Part shown: positions 19,880 through 27,421 of the stretch, in pieces
Position numbering within the stretch: position 1 is the stretch's first letter
Layout of the letters: every line of letters begins with the position of its first letter
Assembly (NCBI GenBank): GCA_003149575.1
Contig: QCWG01000001.1
Span: forward strand, 587,183 to 651,182
Direction of reading: 5' to 3'
Length of the DNA: 64,000 bases
Source of the DNA: Altererythrobacter sp. XM-24bin4
GTDB taxonomy: Bacteria > Pseudomonadota > Alphaproteobacteria > Sphingomonadales > Sphingomonadaceae
The notes under the pieces: model-generated
The model's database searches: none
The model's input: only the letters and a program-made list of their open reading frames with translations
What the model was told of the DNA's origin: nothing
Position numbers and translations under genes: made by a program

Positions 19880-20110
19880 ATGGCTGAAGAAATTCGCATT
19901 CCCAAGCTAGGCATGAGCGCGACAGAAGTAATTCTGGCCGAATGGATGTTCGGTGATGGCGAAGCTGTGACCAAGGGGGACATCATCTACACTGCTGAAA
20001 CCGACAAGACGACGGTCGAGATTGAAGCGCAAGCTACTGGCATTATCAGGCCAACCGGCGAAGAGGGTGTCAAATACAAGGTCGGCGAAGTTATTGGCAC
20101 CATTGAGTAG
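19880..20110 (+). CDS. Free-standing lipoyl-domain protein
   Basis: A 76-residue protein that is a single biotinyl/lipoyl domain (MAEEIRIPKLGMSATE; ETDKTTVEIEA, with Lys42-43 region DK as the lipoylation site; a closing GTIE). It has no catalytic acyltransferase domain and no peripheral-subunit-binding domain, unlike an E2. It follows E1 beta without a gap, so it is the natural acceptor for E1. Function as a carrier is inference; the acyltransferase that would unload it is not in the window. Confidence 0.9.
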   Translation: MAEEIRIPKLGMSATEVILAEWMFGDGEAVTKGDIIYTAETDKTTVEIEAQATGIIRPTGEEGVKYKVGEVIGTIE

Positions 20111-20115
20111 CGCTG

Positions 20116-20508
20116 ATGGCTAGTCCTCGCGAGATACAGGCCGCTGTTTACGCCGCTGCTGGCGCGCGTGACTGGGACAAGGTGGAGTCGCTGCTGCATC
20201 CCGACTTCGTGCTTTACGAGGCTGATTGCCTGCCCTTTGCCGGCGAATGGCGGGGGAAAGACGCGCTGCAACGCTGCGCGGCGGCCATGTATGGCACATG
20301 GGCAGAGGCCAAGGTCGACATTCACGACATCACCGGCGGCGATACTCATGCGGTAACGGTGCTGACCCTGACCATGACGCCCAAGGGCGGCGGCGAAACG
20401 TTTAGCCAGACCGTGTGCGAAATGGGTGAGTTTGAAGACGGGCTGATGAAGTCGCTACGCATCCATTATTTCGACGCAGACGAAGTCGCGCGGAAAGCTG
20501 CAAGCTGA
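20116..20508 (+). CDS. NTF2-like (SnoaL/ketosteroid-isomerase fold) protein
   Basis: A 130-residue protein of the NTF2-like superfamily. ARDWDKVESLLHPDFVLYEAD near residue 17 is the usual first helix and strand, and ICHYFD-type ending appears as RIHYFDADE near residue 115. Members include isomerases, hydrolases, cyclases and non-catalytic proteins, so no reaction can be given. It overlaps the next gene by four bases (ATGA) and both are in the E1 operon. A similar SnoaL + NmrA pair occurs at 51977-53390. Confidence 0.75.
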   Translation: MASPREIQAAVYAAAGARDWDKVESLLHPDFVLYEADCLPFAGEWRGKDALQRCAAAMYGTWAEAKVDIHDITGGDTHAVTVLTLTMTPKGGGETFSQTVCEMGEFEDGLMKSLRIHYFDADEVARKAAS

Positions 20509-21428
20509 TGACAATTACAAGAGTGTGCGTGCTCGGCGCGCCGGCCGATCAGGGGCAGCCACTTGTCGCGGAACTGCTGGGCGCTGGGTTCGAAGTGACG
20601 GCGGGCGTTCGGCGTGCGGATGCGATGAAAGACACGCCATGGCCTGACTTGCCGACGGTACACGCCGACATCACTGATGCGGATGCGATGGCTAAGGCAT
20701 TTGAAGGCCAGGATGCCGCCGCGTTCCACCTACCTTTCGAGTTTGACCGGGCCAAAGCTGCGCATTTCGGGAAATGCATTGCCGAAGGGGCAAAGCGCGC
20801 AGGGCTGAAGAAGATCGTCTTCAACACCGCCTGCTATGTTGCGGATCACGATCTTGACCTGTCGGCGCATGATGGCAGGCGCGATATAGAGCGCGCGCTG
20901 GAAGAAACCGGCATCACGTGTGTGTTCATTGAGCCGACCGTGTTCATGGACAATCAGTACCGCATCTGGACGCGGCCCTTGATCATGCGCGACGGGATCT
21001 TTGCCTATCCTGCCAAGCCTGACTTGCTGATCAACTGGGTGTGCCTGGAGGACGTGGCGCAGGCGATGCGCCGCGCGCTGCAAACCGATGCGGCGGACGG
21101 CCTGCATGTGCCGCTGGGCGGGCCGGAGGCGCTGACGGGCGACCAGGTTGCGGCCAATTTGACCGAGGCGATCGGGCGACCGGTGCGGTTTCAGAGCCTC
21201 GCGCCGGAAGAATTCGCCGCCCGTATGAGCGAGCTTGTCACCGGCTCGCGCGAAGTGCAGCCGCTATCGATCTATGACGGGATGGCGAAGTTCTATTCAT
21301 TCTATAACACGCAGCCCACGTCGCCTCTGCTGGTCGATCCGCAAGGTGCGCGCGACTTGCTGGGAATGGAGCACACCTCGCATCTGGACTGGGCGAAGTC
21401 GAAGGACTGGACGGCCGGGCTGGGTTAG
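20508..21428 (+). CDS. NmrA-like NAD(P)-binding protein
   Basis: A 306-residue Rossmann-fold atypical SDR of the NmrA family (VCVLGAPADQGQPLV near residue 6 in the place of GxxGxxG, and VFNTACYV near residue 103). It has an extra C-terminal region with MAKFYSFYNTQPTSPLLVDP. NmrA-type proteins may be NAD(P)-dependent reductases, isomerases or redox sensors. It shares mid- and C-terminal features (FIEPTVFMDN, YNTQPTSPLLVD) with the protein at 51977, so the two are paralogues. Last gene of the 17131-21428 operon. Confidence 0.78.
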   Translation: MTITRVCVLGAPADQGQPLVAELLGAGFEVTAGVRRADAMKDTPWPDLPTVHADITDADAMAKAFEGQDAAAFHLPFEFDRAKAAHFGKCIAEGAKRAGLKKIVFNTACYVADHDLDLSAHDGRRDIERALEETGITCVFIEPTVFMDNQYRIWTRPLIMRDGIFAYPAKPDLLINWVCLEDVAQAMRRALQTDAADGLHVPLGGPEALTGDQVAANLTEAIGRPVRFQSLAPEEFAARMSELVTGSREVQPLSIYDGMAKFYSFYNTQPTSPLLVDPQGARDLLGMEHTSHLDWAKSKDWTAGLG

Positions 21429-21448
21429 AACCCGTCTATCACCACCAC

Positions 21449-21757
21449 TCAGTCTTTTTCTTTGAGCGTTTCGAGATAGGCGAGCAAATTGGCGATATCG
21501 CCGTCTTCGAATACGAAGGCTGGCATTTCCATCGAATGCCCGATTTGAACTCCACGCTCGAACGATGCCTCTATTGCCCAATCCGGCAATCTTTTGGCCG
21601 CTCGGCGAAGGCTGGGCGCATTCGGGTTTGGCGAAACTCCGTCTTCCAGCGCATGGCAGCTGGCGCAATTCGCCTGAGCAAAAGCCCGGCCATCAGCCGC
21701 ACTTTCCGAAAGAGCGTTCGCATCGCGATCGGTCACGCACGACGCGATGAGCAGCAT
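21449..21757 (-). CDS. Small class I c-type cytochrome
   Basis: A 102-residue protein with one haem site CASCH near residue 31 and a likely methionine ligand in MEMPAF near residue 76, ending LLAYLETLK as usual for class I cytochromes c. It may accept electrons from a dehydrogenase in the cluster. The N-terminus MLLIASC is odd: it looks like a lipobox but has almost no positively charged or hydrophobic lead. The start is fixed by AAGGGGG upstream and an in-frame TAA four codons before. Confidence 0.82.
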   Translation of the reverse strand: MLLIASCVTDRDANALSESAADGRAFAQANCASCHALEDGVSPNPNAPSLRRAAKRLPDWAIEASFERGVQIGHSMEMPAFVFEDGDIANLLAYLETLKEKD

Positions 21758-21860
21758 ATGGCCCCCTTACCCGCAGGTTATCGCAGTGTTGCAACCAAAC
21801 ACAAGCGTCTCCTACCTTGGGCTTTATGACGATCGCGGGATTCCCAAGGCCTGAAGCCCT

Positions 21861-22619
21861 TTAGAGCGTTTGTCCGTCGTCAAGCACAAAATCTGTGCCG
21901 GTGATGTATTCGGCGGCGTCAGAGCACAGCATCAACAGAGCCGCGTCGAGCCCCTCTTCGCCCATCAAACGCTTGCGCGGGAAACGTGCCATCTGGCGTT
22001 TGCCCGGCTCAGTATCAAACCAATCAGCATTGATATCAGTCCGGATATAGCCCGGCGAAATCGTGTTTACAGAAATGCCTGTGCGCGCCCATTCGCGCGC
22101 CATGCTGCGCGCCGCCTGTATCACCCCGGCCTTGCTGGCGGAGTAAGCGACCAGGCCGGGCGAGGGCTCAAAAGCTGTGATCGAGGCGATCATCACAATC
22201 CGTCCGTTCGGCACCTTGTTTGCGATCATCCGCTTCGCGCCTTCGCGCGCAGTCAGGATCGCACCCTTCAGGTTCACGCTGAGAGTGCGCTCGATCTCTT
22301 CCTCAGGCATTGATGTTGCCATGCCCGCACCGTCAATCCCGGCGTTGGCGACCACGGTATCGACCACGCCGCCGAAGGCTTCTTCTGCGGCATCGAAACC
22401 AGCTATAATGTCGGCCTCGCGCATGATATCCATCTGCACCGCGCGCGCGCGATCCCCGATTTCGTCGGCCAGTGATTGCAAACGATCTGCGCGCCTTGCT
22501 CCCAAAGCGACCTGCGCACCGGCCTCAGCGAGCAAGCGCCCGAAGCGCGCACCAAGGCCGGATGATGCGCCGGTGATCAGCGCGTTGCGCCCGCTCAGAT
22601 CGAACGAGAAACCGCCCAC
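21861..22619 (-). CDS. Short-chain dehydrogenase/reductase
   Basis: A 252-residue classical SDR. TGASSGLGARFG near residue 17 binds NAD(P); VANAGIDGAG near residue 89; catalytic ASITAFEPSPG and YSASK near residues 140-160; FVLDDGQTL at the end. It is likely to oxidise or reduce a hydroxyl/keto group of a pathway intermediate. The start codon directly abuts the stop codon of the upstream Rieske oxygenase gene, so the two are co-transcribed and may work in sequence, for example dehydrogenating a hydroxylated product. Confidence 0.88.
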   Translation of the reverse strand: MGGFSFDLSGRNALITGASSGLGARFGRLLAEAGAQVALGARRADRLQSLADEIGDRARAVQMDIMREADIIAGFDAAEEAFGGVVDTVVANAGIDGAGMATSMPEEEIERTLSVNLKGAILTAREGAKRMIANKVPNGRIVMIASITAFEPSPGLVAYSASKAGVIQAARSMAREWARTGISVNTISPGYIRTDINADWFDTEPGKRQMARFPRKRLMGEEGLDAALLMLCSDAAEYITGTDFVLDDGQTL

Positions 22620-24038
22620 TTAAGCAGGCAGTTCGCCGTTGATATACTTCATCAGCGTGGTCTGGAAATGGCGCACGCGGCTGTCCTGATAATGGCCCAA
22701 CTCCATCATGCCGTCCTTCATCGCCTTCATCCCGGTCTGGACATGTGGCAGGTTCGCCATGTCCTGATCGAACACGCCGGCTAATGCTTCACCCATCGTG
22801 TCTTTCGCCCAGGCAAAGGGTTCGTCATCAGGGATGTAAAGACGCTCGACCGATTTAGGCCGTTTCTCGCCTTTGGGTGTCGGGAACAACAGCCGGATCT
22901 CCATGATGCACCAATCGGGTGTGTCGCCTGGCAGCCAGCGATAGCACAGCGTCGGCAAATAACCGATCCAGGGGCTGAAATTGGGGAAGATATTATACGT
23001 GAAATTGTCCAGAATCTCCGCGTCAGAAGCATCGGAATAGTCATAACCATACTGCTCGGCAAAGCCCTTACGCCCCGCATCGGCGAGCACTTTGCGCGCC
23101 ATCAACGGATCGTTCTCGTCAAAATCACCGCCTTCCTCACTAGCTGCGAAACGGCGATTGGTATCGGCATCCGATCCGCCGGAGAACTGGTTCATCTTGT
23201 CGAGCACATAGCGCTGATCCTTGCCCGCGAGGTGCGGTGACAGAACCCCCGATGGCGTGATCGCGCGGTTGAAGTGATCGCCGATGTGGTCATAGCGGCT
23301 GTTCGCATCGCCGAGGAACGGCAGCAGCTGCGGGTGCGTGGTGACCGAATGCCAGGCTTCCATGAAAGCCTCGGCAGTCGCTTTCCAATTGGCGGGGATC
23401 TTCTTCGCCACCCACATTCCGGTGTAGCGGTTTTCCATGTCATAGCGATCATAATGCGCTGCCGCCGGGCCGAGCCAGGTCTTGAAGTCTGGCAGATCGT
23501 AATTCTCTGTGATCATCACAAAGCCTTGCCACAGTTCAACCCGGGCTTCAGGCAGGCTCATGTCCTTGTTCTTGAGGTGCTCGAAATCCCATTCACACGG
23601 GATTTCCTTCAAGCTGCCGTCGGTCTTCCATGTAAAGCCGTGGAACGGGCAGCGGAATTGTGTTGTTGTTCCGCTTTCGGTGCGCAGCTTGCGGCCGCGG
23701 TGCAGGCAAACGTTATACAGCGCTTTGACGCTGCCATCGCGTTGACGCGTGATCAGGAAGCTCTTCTGATTGATCTCGAAAACAACTGTATCGCCGGGTT
23801 CGGGCAATTCGTCTTCCCGCGCCGCAAACAGCCAGACGTTGGGCCATAGTTTCTCACGCTCAAGCCTGGCGAACTCCTCGCTGATATAGGGATCGACCGA
23901 AATCGGATCGTCCCCCATATCTGCCACGGTTTCCTCGAACAGATAGTCTGGCGGAGTGCGGGTATCCGCTTCGAGCATATTGGTATAGCTCATGCCCGGG
24001 CAGCGCGGTTCGTTAGCGATGTTCTTGATCTCGTTCAT
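22620..24038 (-). CDS. Rieske non-haem iron oxygenase, alpha subunit
   Basis: A 472-residue oxygenase. The Rieske [2Fe-2S] ligands are Cys111/His113 (CLHRG) and Cys130/His133 (CPFHG). The mononuclear iron site is the EAWHSVTTH segment with His230 and His235; the bridging acid between the two centres is Glu227 instead of the more common Asp. This family hydroxylates or dihydroxylates aromatic and alicyclic compounds. No beta subunit, ferredoxin or reductase is near. It is divergent from a VOC gene and forms a pair with the following SDR. Confidence 0.9.
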   Translation of the reverse strand: MNEIKNIANEPRCPGMSYTNMLEADTRTPPDYLFEETVADMGDDPISVDPYISEEFARLEREKLWPNVWLFAAREDELPEPGDTVVFEINQKSFLITRQRDGSVKALYNVCLHRGRKLRTESGTTTQFRCPFHGFTWKTDGSLKEIPCEWDFEHLKNKDMSLPEARVELWQGFVMITENYDLPDFKTWLGPAAAHYDRYDMENRYTGMWVAKKIPANWKATAEAFMEAWHSVTTHPQLLPFLGDANSRYDHIGDHFNRAITPSGVLSPHLAGKDQRYVLDKMNQFSGGSDADTNRRFAASEEGGDFDENDPLMARKVLADAGRKGFAEQYGYDYSDASDAEILDNFTYNIFPNFSPWIGYLPTLCYRWLPGDTPDWCIMEIRLLFPTPKGEKRPKSVERLYIPDDEPFAWAKDTMGEALAGVFDQDMANLPHVQTGMKAMKDGMMELGHYQDSRVRHFQTTLMKYINGELPA

Positions 24039-24155
24039 GGCGTTTTGACCCTCCTGCAGGCCATCTCCCTCGCAATTTACGCAGTGTTAGTTGGCATTTT
24101 TATCGCACAACCTGTGCTCAACGCATCCTATCGGATTGAAGAGGAGTACCAAGCC

Positions 24156-24689
24156 ATGGCGCGCAGCGAAACGATTTCAGCCTTGGGCGATGTGATGCAG
24201 CTGGCCTTTGTGCCGGATGATTTCGACGCAGCGATAAAGCATTGGACCGAAACCATGGGGGTGGGGCCGTTCTACCTTATAGAAAACATCCATCTTGACG
24301 GGATGAAGTACAAGGGCGAGCCAACCGATGCGGTATTCACTTTGGCGCTTGCTTATTGGGGCGACATCCAGATCGAGTTGATCAAGCCGGAGAATGACGC
24401 GCCTTCAATCTATTCGGGTGAATATGCCGCAACCGAAGGGCTGCACCACGTTTGCATGCTGGTTGATGACATTGCCGAAGCGCGCCGCGTTTGCGCCCGG
24501 CAAGGCGCCGAAGTCGTGATCGAAGGCAAGTTTGGCACAAGCGAAGTGATCTATGTCGATCCCGGCAAAGGCACCGGCCATCTGGTCGAGATATTGCAGC
24601 AGGCGACCGACGGGCCCGATCTCTTTGGCATCATCAAGGCCGCCAGCGTCGACTGGGATGGCGGCGAGCCGGTGCGACGGTTCGGGTAA
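24156..24689 (+). CDS. VOC (glyoxalase/bleomycin-resistance) family protein
   Basis: A 177-residue protein of the vicinal-oxygen-chelate superfamily: MQLAFVPDDFDAAIKHW near residue 14, GVGPFYL near residue 34, GLHHVCMLVDD near residue 97 and HLVEILQ near residue 147. Members are metal-dependent epimerases, dioxygenases, lyases or isomerases. I start at the ATG at 24156, with GAGGAG ten bases upstream; an in-frame start at 24045 would consume the divergent promoter region. Its C-terminal tail (ASVDWDGGEPVRR) matches that of the VOC protein at 47668, so they are paralogues. Confidence 0.82.
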   Translation: MARSETISALGDVMQLAFVPDDFDAAIKHWTETMGVGPFYLIENIHLDGMKYKGEPTDAVFTLALAYWGDIQIELIKPENDAPSIYSGEYAATEGLHHVCMLVDDIAEARRVCARQGAEVVIEGKFGTSEVIYVDPGKGTGHLVEILQQATDGPDLFGIIKAASVDWDGGEPVRRFG

Positions 24690-24702
24690 CGTAGGCTATT
24701 CC

Positions 24703-24848
24703 GGCTTGCAACCAACCGGCGCGTAGCGCCGCAAGAGCGGAAGCGAAGTCGAAGACGCAGCTGACCGAAAGTCACCTGCAAGCCCGCCCGCAGCGACGGG
24801 GCCTCTAGGCCGTGTGAGCGAGGATGCCGCACGCCGGATGGCGTGCGG
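24703..24848. other. Structured intergenic segment with several inverted repeats
   Basis: Between the VOC gene and luxR-type gene are nested hairpins: GGCTTGCA at 24703-24710 pairs with TGCAAGCC at 24777-24784 enclosing CGGCGC-GTA-GCGCCG (24717-24731), GTC-GAA-GAC (24748-24756) and TGAC-CGAAA-GTCA (24762-24774). A separate perfect 9-base stem CCGCACGCC/GGCGTGCGG with loop GGAT lies at 24827-24848. The last could terminate the converging transcripts. The first looks like a multibranched RNA fold or a degenerate extragenic repeat. No coding frame explains it. Confidence 0.4.
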
Positions 24849-24851
24849 AAT

Positions 24852-25661
24852 TCAAGATGAAGCGCCGAGATACCCCAGTTGGCCCGCCTTGAATATGGTC
24901 TGCGCGCGATTGACGCTGTCCAGTTTCTCGCCGGCGCGGTGGATGTGATAGCGGATCGTTGCGTGAGACCGCTCAAGGATCATGCTGATTTCCTTGTCAG
25001 TCTTGCCAATCGCTGCCCAGCGCAGGCATTCCACCTCGCGTTTCGACAGAACGCAGTCCGACGGGATCCGGCGTTTAGTTCGATGAGCTTGAACATAGCC
25101 GGCGATAAAGCGGCGCGTGATCTGTGAAAATAAAGAGCCGTGCAGCGCAAACTCTTCCGACAAATCGGTTTTCTCGCGATCAAGACTGATGAAGCTGTTC
25201 GCGGAGATTTGCCCAAAGGGGAGGTGGACCGGAATAACGATCGCAGCCTTGCACATGGAGCGCTTCTCAAAGTCCGAAAGGTCGATCTCTTCGAGGTAGG
25301 AATTCTTCCAGCGTGTGTGGAATCCTTGCTCGTTGACCCAGAAAGGCTCGCTTTCGTAGCGGCAGGCGCGGGGTAGCGGCGAGCTCAAAGCCAGACGGTG
25401 ATCTTCCCACCATCGTTCCCCATTATCGACCCATCCGAACACGTCCGCATTCAGGATGGTGCCATCGGTATCAAGCATCGTCTCTTTCGATGAAATGTCA
25501 TCGCACATGGAAACCTGCATGCCGTATTCTTCGGCAATCCTCGCAATGGCCAGCGCAGCGTCATGAATGTCTTCATCACAACGGATCGTAACCAGTTCGA
25601 GCAATTGATTGAGGCTTTCACGCCCTTGGGGCGTGCGCAATTCGACGATTTCTGCAGCCAT
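24852..25661 (-). CDS. LuxR-family transcriptional regulator (LuxR solo)
   Basis: A 269-residue regulator. The C-terminal residues about 205-262 are a GerE/LuxR helix-turn-helix (LSKREVECLRWAAIGKTDKEI; SHATIRYHIHRAGEKL). The N-terminal half resembles an autoinducer-binding domain (RWWEDHRLA; EPFWVNEQG; VIPVHLPFGQISANSF), the type that binds small hydrophobic ligands. No luxI-type synthase is present. It is the only transcription factor in the catabolic region, so it may respond to the substrate, much as TeiR, also LuxR-type, does in Comamonas testosterone degradation. It is divergent from the acyl-CoA synthetase gene. Confidence 0.85.
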   Translation of the reverse strand: MAAEIVELRTPQGRESLNQLLELVTIRCDEDIHDAALAIARIAEEYGMQVSMCDDISSKETMLDTDGTILNADVFGWVDNGERWWEDHRLALSSPLPRACRYESEPFWVNEQGFHTRWKNSYLEEIDLSDFEKRSMCKAAIVIPVHLPFGQISANSFISLDREKTDLSEEFALHGSLFSQITRRFIAGYVQAHRTKRRIPSDCVLSKREVECLRWAAIGKTDKEISMILERSHATIRYHIHRAGEKLDSVNRAQTIFKAGQLGYLGASS

Positions 25662-25690
25662 GAGACTTGAGTCCTTTCATCTCCACGTCA

Positions 25691-25719
25691 GCCAACGCAC
25701 CTTGGTGGTGCAGGTTGGC
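25691..25719. promoter_or_regulatory. Inverted repeat in the luxR / acyl-CoA synthetase divergent promoter
   Basis: GCCAAC (25691-25696) pairs with GTTGGC (25714-25719) and GCACC (25697-25701) with GGTGC (25707-25711), separated by TTGGT and a two-base bulge. It lies 30 bases upstream of the LuxR-type start and 86 bases before the synthetase start, a good place for a regulator operator. Binding is inference. Confidence 0.4.
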
Positions 25720-25804
25720 TTTATCCTCTTTTTGGGCAGGCACTCTTTGCGGTGCCACTTGTTAGGTAGGGGACGCTATCAAAGAGTCGGAGTAATGGCG
25801 AGTC

Positions 25805-27418
25805 ATGGTTTGGCAGGGTGATAATTTTGGCATTGCTTTGAAAGCGTTAGCCCGGGCCATTGAACCGGATCGGCCAGCTTTGGTGCAGGGGGGGCGGATC
25901 GTTGGCTGGTCGCAGCTCGATTCGCTGACTGACCGGATCGCGGCTGGGCTAACTGCGCGCGGCTTGAAGCCGGGCGATGTGGCCGGGCAAATGCTGCGCA
26001 ATACGCCCGATTACATCCTGGCCTATTTCGGATGCATCAAAGCCGGTGTCACTCCGGTCAATGTGAATTACCATTACAAGGACCGCGAACTGGCGGATAT
26101 TTTCAGTCGTTTTGGATTGAAAGCCCTGTTTGTAGAGAGCGATTTTGCGAACAGCGCGGGCGCGGCCATGCCTGATGGTGCTTTGACTATTGATGTCGGA
26201 AGCACGGGTTGGGCGGACTTGCAGTCCAGCGTCGCTCCCCCCGATTTCGCGCCACACGATCACAAGCAAGCGCTGTTCTTCACCGCAACTGGCGGCACAA
26301 CCGGCATGCCCAAAGCCGTGATGTGGCCATTCGAAGCGGCGTGGCAGGCCTTCGGCATTTCAGTGTGGCAGCGCGGAATGGGGGAGCCGCCTCTCGTGGC
26401 GACATCACTGGAAGAACAAGCCGCCGAAGCAGCAAAGATCGGCCCCGATCATCCCGCATCCACCTCGCCGCTCTTGCTGCTTAGCCCGCTAATGCACGGG
26501 GCGGGGCAGTTCTCGGCTGTGATCCATTTGCTGAAAGGTGGAACGCTGGCGATGCTGCCATCGGAGAAATTCGATGCCGATCTGACGATTGACGAGGTTA
26601 AACGTTTGGGCGCGCGAAACCTGTTCATGGTTGGCGATGCCTTCGCTCTGCCGCTGGCCGATGCGCTTGACGCGCGCGACGATGCTGTCGATGCGATGAA
26701 GAGCCTGCGTATGGTAACCTCGTCTGGCGCGGTGTTCTCCGAGAGCAATAAGATGCGGCTGATCAAACACAATCCGCAGCTGATGGTGTTTGATGCCTTG
26801 GGCTCTTCCGAAAGTTCGGGAACGGCGATTGTCATTACCACTGCCGCTGGTTCGAGCGGGGGCGGCAAGTTTCAGGCGCTGCCTGGCCGCTCAACCAAGC
26901 TTTTCGATGCGGATCTCAATGAAATCAAACCGGGCGAAGATGGCATTGGCATTGTCGCGCGCTCTGGCCCCTTGCCGCTCGGCTATCTCGGCGAAGACGA
27001 GAAAAACGCGAAGACTTTCCCGGAAATCGATGGCCAGCGCTATTTGATGACGGGCGATCAGGCGCGCTGGGGCGCGGACGGCACGATGGAATTCATCGGG
27101 CGGGACAATATGTGCATCAACACCGGCGGGGAGAAGGTCTTTCCGGAGGAAGTCGAGGCAGTGCTGCAAGAGCACGCCGGTGTGAAGGATGTGCGCATCG
27201 TGAGCCTGCCAGACCCGCGCTTTGGCCGGAAAGTTGTGGCGGTGGTGCAGCCAGACGGCGATGCGGATGGGCTGCAAGAGGCACTGGACACTGCCGCGCG
27301 TGAAGGGCTCGCCGGCTACAAAATACCGCGCACCTATTTCTTCACGGACACATCGCTGCGATTGAACAATGGCAAGCCTGATTACAAGGCCGCACAAGCC
27401 ATCGCGAATGAGGGGTAA
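25805..27418 (+). CDS. Acyl-CoA synthetase (AMP-forming, FadD-like)
   Basis: A 537-residue ANL-superfamily ligase. The AMP-binding P-loop is TGGTTGMPK near residue 159; the A8 hinge is GRDNMCINTGGEKVFPEEVE near residue 435; the C-terminal catalytic lysine lies in NGKPDYK near residue 526. It activates a carboxylic acid to its CoA thioester with ATP, most likely the entry step for a bulky acid. The ATG at 25805 gives the usual N-terminus. Divergent from the LuxR-type regulator, which may control it; its 3' end meets a converging SDR gene after three bases. Confidence 0.9.
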   Translation: MVWQGDNFGIALKALARAIEPDRPALVQGGRIVGWSQLDSLTDRIAAGLTARGLKPGDVAGQMLRNTPDYILAYFGCIKAGVTPVNVNYHYKDRELADIFSRFGLKALFVESDFANSAGAAMPDGALTIDVGSTGWADLQSSVAPPDFAPHDHKQALFFTATGGTTGMPKAVMWPFEAAWQAFGISVWQRGMGEPPLVATSLEEQAAEAAKIGPDHPASTSPLLLLSPLMHGAGQFSAVIHLLKGGTLAMLPSEKFDADLTIDEVKRLGARNLFMVGDAFALPLADALDARDDAVDAMKSLRMVTSSGAVFSESNKMRLIKHNPQLMVFDALGSSESSGTAIVITTAAGSSGGGKFQALPGRSTKLFDADLNEIKPGEDGIGIVARSGPLPLGYLGEDEKNAKTFPEIDGQRYLMTGDQARWGADGTMEFIGRDNMCINTGGEKVFPEEVEAVLQEHAGVKDVRIVSLPDPRFGRKVVAVVQPDGDADGLQEALDTAAREGLAGYKIPRTYFFTDTSLRLNNGKPDYKAAQAIANEG

Positions 27419-27421
27419 AAC

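Noticed and set aside
21815-21849. CCTTGGG / CCCAAGG inverted repeat after the SDR gene as a terminator
   Set aside because: The arms are only seven bases with a 21-base gap and no T-run follows; chance is as likely.
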